Shown here: one piece after another, positions 6,537-14,397 of the stretch | Numbering within the stretch: the first letter of the stretch is position 1 | Layout of the letters: each line of letters begins with the position of its first letter | NCBI GenBank assembly: GCA_910584285.1 | Contig: CAJTYK010000003.1 | Location: 58,835-122,834 of the forward strand | Direction: 5' to 3' | DNA from: an uncultured Oscillospiraceae bacterium | GTDB lineage: Bacteria; Bacillota; Clostridia; Oscillospirales; Oscillospiraceae | Length of the DNA stretch: 64,000 nt | Program-made: the position numbers and the translations under genes | Notes under the pieces: generated by a model | The model's input: only the letters and a program-made list of their open reading frames with translations | The model's database searches: none | Told to the model about the DNA's origin: nothing

Positions 6537-7610
6537 TTATAGTTCAAGCTGGTAATCGCAACGATCCTCGATCTGGAAGGCGCTGAAGTACCGCTCCTCC
6601 AGGGGAATCCACCGCTCCTGGAAATCCTTCAGCCGATCCGGGCCGTCCCGGCCTTGGACGCGCCGGAGCTGCTCCTCCGGCTCCACCGTCAGAAACACCC
6701 TGCGGGTATAGCAGTCCCACAGCTCCGGGTGGCAGGAATAGGAGCCCTCCACCAACACCACCGGGGCCGGCGCCACAACCCGTTCCTCCCCCAGCGTCCC
6801 AGTGCGGCAGGACCAGGGCCGGTACACCGCCGGCTTCCCCGCCCCCAGGGGCTCCAGCACCTGGGCCAGGAACCGCTCATGATCCACGTTTTCCCCAGGC
6901 TTGGCCAACCGCTCCCGGGTGCGCTGATCCGGGCGAAGAAAGAAGTCGTCCATATGCACCACTGGCAGGCCCAGCCGCGCCCCCAGGCAGGCGGCCAGGG
7001 AGCTCTTGCCCGAGGCGCACCGCCCATCAATGGCCACCAGTGCCCGTCCCCCCTGATCCCGGAGCCGTTCCAGCTCCCAGGCCAGCGCCACCAGGGAGTT
7101 GCAGCGCTTCACCACCCGGTAGGCGGGCCGGTAAGCCGCCCGGTAGGCGGGGCTGTGGGACAGGGGGCAGCAGCCCGACTTGATATAGCTTTCCAGATAC
7201 CGCTCCAGCTCCTGCCGGGTGAAGGAGAACAGCCTGTCCTCCGCCAGCATCCGCAGGGTGTCCAGCTTCTCCAGGAAGGTTTTCCGCCGCCCTACGTGGA
7301 GCTGGGCGGAGCGGACAAAGTCCCGGTTCAGGGTGCGCAGGGCAGCGTCGGTAAACTCCATCGCCGCCAGCGCCACCCGCACCATGCCGTTTCCGATGTC
7401 CTCCACCGGGGACACGGTGGGGTCGTAGGGGGTGGAGGCCCGCTCCGCCCGAAGCCAGGCCAGGGTGGCGTTGGGCTCGCTGATCAGGTGCTCCCCGCCG
7501 AACTCGTTCTGGAAGATCAGCTTGATCACGTCCCGGGGATCCATCAGGGGGTAGCGTCTGGCATGGTCTGCCAGCACCTGGCACAGCTCCTCATGGCAAC
7601 CCGCGTCCAT
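6537..7610 (-). CDS. Uridine-kinase-like P-loop protein with an N-terminal domain of unknown function
   Basis: A 357-aa cytosolic protein. Residues about 170-357 form a nucleoside-kinase-like P-loop domain: Walker A AIDGRCASGKSS, HMDDFFLRPDQ as in uridine kinases, and PVVLVEGSYSCHPELWDCY as the Walker B region. The first ~150 residues (KLIFQNEFGGEHLI, VEDIGNGMVRVAL, FSFTRQELERYLESYIKSG) form a separate domain that I do not recognise. The ATG at 7610 is chosen for its GGGGGGG site 7 bases upstream and because upstream in-frame sequence reads through a string of hairpins. The substrate is unknown; calling it a true uridine kinase would go too far. Confidence 0.75.
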   Translation of the reverse strand: MDAGCHEELCQVLADHARRYPLMDPRDVIKLIFQNEFGGEHLISEPNATLAWLRAERASTPYDPTVSPVEDIGNGMVRVALAAMEFTDAALRTLNRDFVRSAQLHVGRRKTFLEKLDTLRMLAEDRLFSFTRQELERYLESYIKSGCCPLSHSPAYRAAYRPAYRVVKRCNSLVALAWELERLRDQGGRALVAIDGRCASGKSSLAACLGARLGLPVVHMDDFFLRPDQRTRERLAKPGENVDHERFLAQVLEPLGAGKPAVYRPWSCRTGTLGEERVVAPAPVVLVEGSYSCHPELWDCYTRRVFLTVEPEEQLRRVQGRDGPDRLKDFQERWIPLEERYFSAFQIEDRCDYQLEL

Positions 7611-7695
7611 TCCAAATCCCCCCCTGTTCCGGCGGCCCGGGCCACCAAATTTTTTGCCGTGCCGCCCGCAAGCAGGCGGCGTAATACTGTTTCTT

Positions 7696-7888
7696 GATAA
7701 AAAGGTTTTAACCTTTTTATCGCGGCGCTTCGCGCCGCCGCGCCTGCGGCGCGCCAAGAAAAGGATTGACAACATTCTTGACGGCTTCGCCGTCGGGCCG
7801 CGTTCCGCGGCCCCATAAAACGGTTTCACCGTTTTATGAAGAATTCGTATAAGAACAGCGCGGGAGGGCCTTTCACCTTCCCGCGCTG
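7696..7888. repeat. String of seven hairpins in intergenic region
   Basis: Successive palindromes: 7696-7721 (11-bp A/T stem), 7722-7738 (GCGGCG with TTC-type loop), 7739-7753, 7780-7794 (GACGG-CTTCG-CCGTC), 7795-7813 (8 bp, TTC loop), 7815-7837 (10 bp, TTC loop) and 7856-7888 (about 10 bp plus an imperfect top). The last, read on the minus strand, ends in TTCTTATA and may be the terminator of the MATE gene. No coding capacity is evident. This explains most of the 348-base gap between the kinase-like and MATE genes. Confidence 0.75.
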
Positions 7889-7901
7889 CCCGCCGGATTT
7901 T

Positions 7902-7931
7902 ATTTTAGCAAAGGTTCCCCGCCCCTGTCAA
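7902..7931 (-). promoter_or_regulatory. Promoter-like sequence before the hairpin string
   Basis: TTGACA (7931-7926), 18 bases, TAAAAT (7907-7902) on the minus strand. It would start a transcript running through all seven hairpins into the kinase-like gene with a leader of about 285 bases. The first hairpin could terminate or attenuate it. Confidence 0.5.
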
Positions 7932-7958
7932 GGCGGTATTCCATCCTCTTTTTCCCTC

Positions 7959-9350
7959 TTATTGGGTGCTTACGGCAGTCTTGGAAAGGGTTTCCAGACC
8001 AGCGGTGGGATGCCTCCGCCGCAGGTGGGCGATACACCCGAGGCAGGCCGGGATCAGGAACAGATCCGCACAGATCCACGCCGCCGGGGAGCCGAAGCAG
8101 GCGGCAGGGAAGCCGATGGCGGGGACAAAGAACCAGCCCACCACCGTCCGTGCGATCATCTCCAGCACCCCCGCCAGGATGGCCAGGGCGCTGAAGCCCA
8201 TGCCCTGGATGGAGAAGCGCAGGATGTTCACCAGGGCCAGGGGGAAGAAAAACGCGGTGAGCACCACGGTATACTGAGCGGTGAGGGCCACCAGGGTATC
8301 CAGCCCGCCCTCGGCGGGATCCAGGAACAGCATGGTGGCCTGGGGCGCCAGGAACAGCATAGACACAAAGGCGATGATGGCGTAGCCCAGCCCCAGCAGG
8401 GAGCAGGAGCGCACCCCCTGCCGCAGCCGATCCAGCTGGCCCGCGCCCACGTTCTGGCCGCAGTAGGTGGCCATGGCGGAGCCCATGGCGTCAAAGGGGC
8501 AGGCCAGCAGCTGCTGGAGCTTGTTGGCGGTGGCCACGGCGGTGACGTACACGCTGCCCAGGCCGTTGACGGCCACCTGCATCACAATAGAGCCGATGGC
8601 GGTGATGGAATATTGCAGGCCCATGGGCAGGCCCATGGCACAAAGGGTCTTGCAGGCATCCAGGTTGGGCTGGCGCTCCTCCCGGGTGACGTGGAGTATG
8701 GGGAACCGGCGCACCATGTACACCAGGCAGGCCACGCCGGACACCGCTTGGGACGCCACCGTGGCGATGGCCGCCCCAGCCACTCCCAGGTCGAACAGCA
8801 GGATCAGGGCCAGATCCAGCACGATGTTCAGCCCCGCGGACAGGGCCAGGAAATACACCGGGGTACGGCTGTCGCCCAGCGCCCGGATGATGCAGGCCAG
8901 CAGATTATAGAGGAACACCGCCGGTATGCCCAGAAAAATAATGAAGATATAGGCGTAGGCGTCCGCATACAGGTCGGCGGGGGTGTCCATGGCGGTGAGG
9001 ATGTCCCCGCAGAACAGGGCGGTCACCACCGTCAGCGCCAGGGCGATGGCGGCGGACAGGTAGGCGGCGTTGGCCGCGAATCGGCGCATCTGGGGGTAGT
9101 CCTTGGCTCCCATTCTCTGGGCCACGGGGATGGCGAAGCCGGAGCACACCCCCAGGCAGAAGCCAATCACAAAAAAGTTGATGGATCCGGTGGAGCCCAC
9201 CGCGCCCAGGGCCTGGGAACCCAGCAGCTTGCCCACAATCATGGCGTCCACCAGATTGTAGAACTGCTGGAACAGCAGGCCAAACAGGGTGGGCAGCGTA
9301 AAATTCAGAATCAGCCGCATGGGGCTGCCTGTGGTTAAGTCCTTGGTCAT
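7959..9350 (-). CDS. MATE-family multidrug/toxin extrusion transporter
   Basis: A 463-aa integral membrane protein with about twelve hydrophobic segments, typical of cation-coupled MATE exporters. It opens MTKDLTTGSPMRLILNF and the first helix region carries LFQQFYNLVDAMIVGKLLG, the usual MATE signature; internal pseudo-symmetry with LPMGLQYSITAIGSIVMQ at mid-protein supports the assignment. The ATG at 9350 follows GGAAGGAGG; the longer ORF start adds 28 non-conserved residues beyond that site. It is a single gene with its own promoter. The exported substrate cannot be read from the sequence. Confidence 0.92.
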   Translation of the reverse strand: MTKDLTTGSPMRLILNFTLPTLFGLLFQQFYNLVDAMIVGKLLGSQALGAVGSTGSINFFVIGFCLGVCSGFAIPVAQRMGAKDYPQMRRFAANAAYLSAAIALALTVVTALFCGDILTAMDTPADLYADAYAYIFIIFLGIPAVFLYNLLACIIRALGDSRTPVYFLALSAGLNIVLDLALILLFDLGVAGAAIATVASQAVSGVACLVYMVRRFPILHVTREERQPNLDACKTLCAMGLPMGLQYSITAIGSIVMQVAVNGLGSVYVTAVATANKLQQLLACPFDAMGSAMATYCGQNVGAGQLDRLRQGVRSCSLLGLGYAIIAFVSMLFLAPQATMLFLDPAEGGLDTLVALTAQYTVVLTAFFFPLALVNILRFSIQGMGFSALAILAGVLEMIARTVVGWFFVPAIGFPAACFGSPAAWICADLFLIPACLGCIAHLRRRHPTAGLETLSKTAVSTQ

Positions 9351-9443
9351 GATGAGTTTGCCTCCTTCCAAGGCGGGGTAAGTGGATGTCTTGCCCGGGG
9401 TGCTCCCCCGGCCCATGGGCGCCTCCCCACCCATGTTTGCCCT

Positions 9444-9471
9444 ATTATAGCCCTTCCCCTCGCAATTTCAA
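9444..9471 (-). promoter_or_regulatory. Promoter of the MATE gene
   Basis: TTGAAA (9471-9466), 16 bases, TATAAT (9449-9444) on the minus strand, 94 bases before the start codon. The remaining 9472-9636 stretch is A/T-rich and holds no gene that I can see. Confidence 0.75.
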
Positions 9472-9636
9472 GGGTTGATTTCCACAATCTTCTTCCCGAA
9501 TTTTTCTGAGGTTTTGTCAGATACTCCGTAGATTTTACCCCTTAACTTTTCTATTTTCCATCAATAAGGTGCAAAATTTTCATTCAGAAGCCGCCGCCTT
9601 TCGTCGATTTGCTGAATATGCCACAGGATACGCAAA

Positions 9637-9670
9637 AGCGCGGCCCCGCCGGTTCCGGCGGGGCCGCGCT
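9637..9670 (-). terminator. Terminator of the SLH/PilZ operon
   Basis: A 16-bp GC stem (AGCGCGGCCCCGCCGG with complement, two-base centre) ending in CTTTTGCG on the minus strand, 35 bases after the PilZ gene stop. Confidence 0.8.
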
Positions 9671-9704
9671 GGCTTCCTCTATCAGATTGTTCCCGGCGGA
9701 AGGA

Positions 9705-10385
9705 CTACCGTCCCCCCTGCTCCTTCTGTAGCCGGAGCTCCTCCCGCTGAACGGTGAAAATGGCCTGGAGCAGGCGATCCTGATCCTTGGGGTGTAATGA
9801 CTCGAACTGGCAGCCGTACCGAGTCAGGCCCCCCTCTCGTCCTCCCGCCCGGCGCACCTGGCACTGAAAGGCAAAGGGAGCCATAGTTCTGGTGAGCTGC
9901 ACCTCGGCGACGATCAGCCGCTCCTCCAGCACAAAGCTCTCCAGGCTGGCCAGCAGCAGCCCGCCGGCGCTCACATCCAGCACCCGGCAGGGGGTTCCAT
10001 CCTTCAGGACAGTTCCCCGGGAGGTGCGGCGGTAGCACTTGCCCAACACACTGGTGCTGATCCGCTGGCGGAAGAAGGCCCGCTGCTCCCGGGCGAACTT
10101 GCGCTCCAGCCGATCCACCTTCCAAATCTGGTCGGTGCTGCCGCAGATCTTTCCCTGGAGCAGGGTGCTGTCCGCGCCGCGGAAAAACCGCAGCTTCAGC
10201 TCCTGGTTATACACCATCCGGGGCAAATTATCCCCTTTGGCGTCCCGGAGGGTCACCGCACCGTTGTGACAGTTCTCCACCCGGGTCATCCGGATCAGAC
10301 GGTTTTCCAGGCTCAGCACTTCCACCGCCATTCCAGGCTCCAGGCCGGGATCCATAATCCAACTCTTTTGGGGCGTCTGCGTCAT
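9705..10385 (-). CDS. PilZ-domain cyclic-di-GMP-binding protein (first)
   Basis: A 226-aa cytosolic protein with a YcgR-like layout: an N-terminal flagellar-brake-type beta domain (residues 15-105) and a C-terminal PilZ domain (about 106-215). The PilZ ligand motifs appear as FFRQRIS near 106-112, a variant of RxxxR, and DVSAGGLLLAS, the (D/N)xSxxG motif. It should bind cyclic-di-GMP, though the first motif is not a perfect match. It is the last gene of a run that holds a second PilZ protein and two SLH proteins. ATG at 10385 with GGAAAGGAGG upstream. Target unknown: motor brake or surface-layer control are both plausible. Confidence 0.85.
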   Translation of the reverse strand: MTQTPQKSWIMDPGLEPGMAVEVLSLENRLIRMTRVENCHNGAVTLRDAKGDNLPRMVYNQELKLRFFRGADSTLLQGKICGSTDQIWKVDRLERKFAREQRAFFRQRISTSVLGKCYRRTSRGTVLKDGTPCRVLDVSAGGLLLASLESFVLEERLIVAEVQLTRTMAPFAFQCQVRRAGGREGGLTRYGCQFESLHPKDQDRLLQAIFTVQREELRLQKEQGGR

Positions 10386-10463
10386 GCCCCAAGCCTCCTT
10401 TCCGACAGTCTGGAGTTAGAACCTGTATTCACAGCCTCGAATGCCGTCTGGGAATGCAGGTCC

Positions 10464-13400
10464 TTACAACGTCATCAGGCGGTGCAGCAGGCTGGCCGTC
10501 TCCGCCCGGTTCAGCTGATCCTGGGGGCGCAGGGTGCCGTTGCCATCCCCCTCCACCACGCCCATCAGGATCAGAGCCCCCAGGGCAGGGCGGGCCTCGG
10601 CGGCGATCTGCCCGCTGTCTCGGTAGACACTCAGATCTGCGGTCAGGCCGTTGTTCAGGGGGTCGCCGTCCGCCTTCAGCGCCCGGTATACCATCAGCAT
10701 GGCCTCCTGCCGGCTGAGGGCCCGCCTGGGCTCAAAGCTGCCGTTGTAGCCGGTGGCGATCCCCAACTGGTGGGCGACGCTGATAGCCTGGGCATAGTAG
10801 CTGTCGGCGGGCACATCGTTGAAGCGGACGGTGCCGCTGGCCGTGAAACCGAAGGCCCGCACCAGCATCAGGGCGAAGTCCCCCTTGGTGATCTGCCCGG
10901 TGGGATTATAGCGGCCGCCGCCCACGCCCTGTATGATTCCGTTCAGGCTGAGGAACTCCACCGCGTCCACCGCCCAGCCGTGGTTGCCCATGTCGTTGTA
11001 GAGCCGGCTGGTGGCGGCGCGGGAAATGCTCAGCACAATCTTGCCGCTGACCTGCTCCCCGCCGTTCCGATTGTAACCGATGTAGGTGATCTCCGCCTGA
11101 CCGGAGTATCCGCCCCGGGGGACAAAGCTGAGCTGGTCGATGCTGGGCGTACCCAGGCAGTAATACCGGTCGCCGTTCTTGACCTCACTCCCCGTTTTGA
11201 AGCCGTTGTAGCCGTAGTACAGCTTTCCCTGCTCCGCGTCGGGCAGGCTGGTGATCCGGATATAGGACAGCTCCTGGTTCATCACCTGGCGGCACACCGC
11301 GCTGATCCCGTAGGAGGACAGGCCGATCTGGCTGGAGCTGTACCCCGACAGGGTGACGTCCGCCGGGGACTCCGCCCCCACCTGGAGCACCAGCTCGCCC
11401 TGGAAGGACTGGCGCCGCCCCAGGTTGTCCGCGGCGGAGTAGCCGGTGAAGGGAATGGTGTTGCTGCCGGCGGTGGTGCCGGCGTGGAAGGAGATCTGAT
11501 CCAGCCGCTGGAGCCAGCTGTTCCCGGAATACCGGTAGTAGGCCGCGCCCGACACCACCGGGGTATTATAGCTATACGTCCCGCGGTAGTTGTAATACAG
11601 CTGCCCCAGGGTCAGACCGCCCAGCTGGAACGTCACATACTCCAGGCTGGTTCCCATCTGGTACAGGGCCACGTTGTTGAAGTCGTTGGCGTTGAAGGTC
11701 ACAACCCCGCCCTTGCCCACCGAATAGTAGACGCTGGTTCGCTCCTCCTCCCCCAGGGTGATGTACAGGGTGCCGGTAAAGGAGGTGCCCCCCTCGCCGT
11801 AGCCGGTATAGGGGATGGACACCCGCTCCGCCTCGTTGGAGGCGGGCACGAAGGTCACGCCGCCCAGTCCCGGGCTGCCGCTGTAGTAGTAGCGGGTGTT
11901 GGAATCCACCCGGCTGTCGTAGTTCCCGGCGCTCTTGTAGTCGTAGTACAGCACGCCCTCCCTGTAGTCGGGCAGCTGGAAACGCACATAGGCCAGGGTG
12001 TCCCCAATGGTGGCCTGGCAGGCGGAATTGAACAGGCTGGGCTGGAGCTTCACGGGCTCGCCCCACTGGCCGGTCTGGTAGACGTTGCCCTTGTCCCCGG
12101 TGGTGCTGGGGGAGGTGACGTTGATCACCACCTGGCCGTTGAAGGATTTCCCCGCCGTGTCCACGCCCCGGAAGCTGACGTTCACCACGCCCACAAAGGA
12201 CTCGCTGGGCACAAAGCACACGTCATCAATGGTATTCTTGCCGGTTCGGCCGTACTGGGTGGTGGTGGACACCTTTCCGGCGTACTGCCCCTGGGCCATA
12301 TAGCCGTAGTACAGCCCGCCCTGGCTGGACTGGGGCAGGTTGAAGGTGACATAGCTCAGATCCCGGCCGTTCTGGGCCCGGCAGTAGGCATTGAAGTCGC
12401 TGCCCTGGAAATAGGCGGGCTGGCCAGAGGTGGTCTTATAAAGGATGCCCTGGGAGCCCCGCACCTCCACCTTGACGGTGACGGAAAAGGACGAGCCGTT
12501 CTGGGCCCACCCCACAAAGCTGATCTCCGCCGTGCCGTTGAAGCCTTGGCGGGGGACGAAGTACAGCTTATCCAGCGTCTCCAGGATGGAAGCGGTGGGA
12601 TAGTTCACAAAGCGGTCGGTGGCACCCACCCCCGCGCCGGTGTTGGCCTCGGAGTCGTAGTTATAGTACAGGGTTCCCTGCTCCACGGGCACCGTCACGT
12701 TGGTGATGTAGTTCAGCGGCGAGCCTGCCGTCTCCACCTTGCCGTCGGCGCCCAGCACCTGGGTCCTTTTCAGGCTGAGGGCGTTGATCTGGCTGTACAA
12801 GGTGTTGAAGGTCAGCGGCTCGCTGGCCGTGGCGGACGGGCCGTTGATCACGGCGTCCTCGTCCTCCGCCACCGTCACCTTGCAGGTGGCAGTGTAGCCG
12901 TTCTTGTTGGCGGTGATGACCGCGGTGCCCAGCTTCCAGGGCTGCAGCTCGCCGTTTACCACGGTGACGACGCTGGGGTCGGAGCTGGTCCACACGATGT
13001 CCGAGGCGTTGCCGCTCTGGGCATAGCCGTACATCTTTTCCACCGCCAGCATCCTGGTCTGCCCCACATAAATGGTGACAGTTTCGGCGTTGAGCACAAT
13101 GCCGGACACGGTCACATCCCGGCTGGCCGTAACGCCGTTAAACTCCGCCGTAAAGGTGTAGTCGCCGGGGTCGCGATCCGTGAGCCGGACTGTCGTCCCC
13201 GTCGCCCCCTCCCATCCGGTGGGGGCGACAGCATCGGAGCTGGTGCCCTGCTTGGGGGCCGCGCTCCATGTGATCACGCCGCCCTCGGGCATGACCGCGC
13301 CCGTGGGGGTGAGGGAGACGGAAAGCTCCCAGGGGCTGGTGTCCTTCGCGCCCCGGACAATGGTGCTGTCGTTGTTGAAGGTGACGCCGGTGGCGCCGGC

Positions 13401-14327
13401 GGCGCTCACAGTCACCGCGCACGTATCGCTGTACGCCCCCACGGTGGCTGTGACCGTGGCGTTGCCCGCTTTGACGGCGGTGACCTTGCCGGTTTGATCC
13501 ACCGTAACCACGCCCACCCCATCGGTGACGGCCCAGGCCACCGTGCCGGTGGCGCCCTCCGGCTCGAGGGCGGCCACAAGGGTCTCGCTCCCGCCCACGG
13601 CCAGGCCAAGGGCGTTTTTGTTCAGGGTGACGCCGGTGGCGGGCACCACGGGAGTGCTGGAGGCCTGCACAGTCACCGAGCATTCACAACTTTTCCCGCC
13701 CGCGGTAGCCACTATACGGGCGCCGCCCTCCTTGTGGGCCGTGACCTTGCCGTTTTGATCCACTGTGGCCACGGCCTCGTTTTTAGACTCCCAGGTCACG
13801 GTCTTGTTGGTGGCGTTGTCGGGCTTGATAATAGCGTTGAGCTGCCCCGTCGGTGCCTTGTCCATGCTTAAGATGAGGTGATCCGCGTTCAGCCCGAACT
13901 CTCTGATCTTGATGTCATTCGGATCGGAATATTCATCGACTACCCATATTGTAACATAAGCGTAAACGGTCTTCACAGCCGAATGATCTTTTGCCCATGT
14001 GGCGTATACCATGATGGTCGCTGAACTGCCCGCCGTCTTCCCGGTCACTGTTACCGTGTCAGTGTCTTTATCCGTCAATTCAACCCCGCCGCCATTATTA
14101 ATCCTCCACTCGTAGCGTACGGTTCCATCTGTACCTCCAGGGGTTGGGCCGCCGAGAACGTTAGCCGTCAGCTTTAAGGTATCGTTCACCTTCACCTCAT
14201 AGAGAGTTGGGGGGACGATTTTCACTGAAAAGTCCTGGTCAGCCGCCCCCACAGGCGGGGCCAGGGTCAGCGACAGGGCCAGCGCCAGCACCAGCGCCCC
14301 CAGGCGGCGCAAACTGTTTCGTCTCAT
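10464..14327 (-). CDS. Secreted S-layer-type protein: Ig-like domains, five ~115-aa repeats, C-terminal SLH domains
   Basis: A 1287-aa exported protein. Signal peptide at residues 1-29 (MRRNSLRRLGALVLALALSL... ending VGAA). Residues 30-530 carry bacterial Ig-like domains, at least two of the Big_2 type with VATVDQNGKVTAHKEGGA and VVTVDQTGKVTAVKAGNA. Residues about 530-1100 contain five diverged repeats, each with a YVTF-type strand, an LYYxY motif and a DxLxFVP motif. Three SLH domains (about 1103-1287: YNDMGNHGWAVDAVEFLS, FNDVPADSYYAQAISVAHQ, YRDSGQIAAEARPALGAL) should anchor it to pyruvylated secondary wall polymer. It follows the other SLH gene by 70 bases. Function probably structural or adhesive. 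Confidence 0.88.
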   Translation of the reverse strand: MRRNSLRRLGALVLALALSLTLAPPVGAADQDFSVKIVPPTLYEVKVNDTLKLTANVLGGPTPGGTDGTVRYEWRINNGGGVELTDKDTDTVTVTGKTAGSSATIMVYATWAKDHSAVKTVYAYVTIWVVDEYSDPNDIKIREFGLNADHLILSMDKAPTGQLNAIIKPDNATNKTVTWESKNEAVATVDQNGKVTAHKEGGARIVATAGGKSCECSVTVQASSTPVVPATGVTLNKNALGLAVGGSETLVAALEPEGATGTVAWAVTDGVGVVTVDQTGKVTAVKAGNATVTATVGAYSDTCAVTVSAAGATGVTFNNDSTIVRGAKDTSPWELSVSLTPTGAVMPEGGVITWSAAPKQGTSSDAVAPTGWEGATGTTVRLTDRDPGDYTFTAEFNGVTASRDVTVSGIVLNAETVTIYVGQTRMLAVEKMYGYAQSGNASDIVWTSSDPSVVTVVNGELQPWKLGTAVITANKNGYTATCKVTVAEDEDAVINGPSATASEPLTFNTLYSQINALSLKRTQVLGADGKVETAGSPLNYITNVTVPVEQGTLYYNYDSEANTGAGVGATDRFVNYPTASILETLDKLYFVPRQGFNGTAEISFVGWAQNGSSFSVTVKVEVRGSQGILYKTTSGQPAYFQGSDFNAYCRAQNGRDLSYVTFNLPQSSQGGLYYGYMAQGQYAGKVSTTTQYGRTGKNTIDDVCFVPSESFVGVVNVSFRGVDTAGKSFNGQVVINVTSPSTTGDKGNVYQTGQWGEPVKLQPSLFNSACQATIGDTLAYVRFQLPDYREGVLYYDYKSAGNYDSRVDSNTRYYYSGSPGLGGVTFVPASNEAERVSIPYTGYGEGGTSFTGTLYITLGEEERTSVYYSVGKGGVVTFNANDFNNVALYQMGTSLEYVTFQLGGLTLGQLYYNYRGTYSYNTPVVSGAAYYRYSGNSWLQRLDQISFHAGTTAGSNTIPFTGYSAADNLGRRQSFQGELVLQVGAESPADVTLSGYSSSQIGLSSYGISAVCRQVMNQELSYIRITSLPDAEQGKLYYGYNGFKTGSEVKNGDRYYCLGTPSIDQLSFVPRGGYSGQAEITYIGYNRNGGEQVSGKIVLSISRAATSRLYNDMGNHGWAVDAVEFLSLNGIIQGVGGGRYNPTGQITKGDFALMLVRAFGFTASGTVRFNDVPADSYYAQAISVAHQLGIATGYNGSFEPRRALSRQEAMLMVYRALKADGDPLNNGLTADLSVYRDSGQIAAEARPALGALILMGVVEGDGNGTLRPQDQLNRAETASLLHRLMTL

Positions 14328-14361
14328 AATCGGTACTCCTTTGCGCGGTTCATATTGTTGG

Positions 14362-14390
14362 GGGAGCGGGCGGCAGGGCCGCCCGCTCCC
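14362..14390 (-). terminator. Hairpin between the two SLH genes
   Basis: A 12-bp GC stem (GGGAGCGGGCGG with its complement, 5-base loop) just after the 1795-aa gene. The minus-strand tail CCAACAATATG is not U-rich, so it may be a partial terminator or an mRNA-stabilising hairpin that sets different levels of the two proteins. Confidence 0.5.
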
Positions 14391-14397
14391 TACGGCA

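Noticed and set aside
7611..7829. N-terminal extension of the kinase-like gene
   Set aside because: The in-frame sequence is made of hairpin arms (Arg/Gly/Ala-rich) and lacks a ribosome site; ATG 7610 has one.
7696..7888. Possible CRISPR array
   Set aside because: The palindromes differ from each other in sequence and length and there are no equal spacers or cas genes.
9569..9757. 62-aa plus-strand ORF in the gap upstream of the MATE gene
   Set aside because: It is built largely on the terminator hairpin and the antisense of the PilZ 3' end, with no ribosome site.
10266..13871. 1201-aa plus-strand ORF opposite the SLH/Ig-like gene
   Set aside because: Shadow ORF with the same low-complexity His/Gly/Val/Leu look; the minus strand has a signal peptide, repeats and SLH domains.
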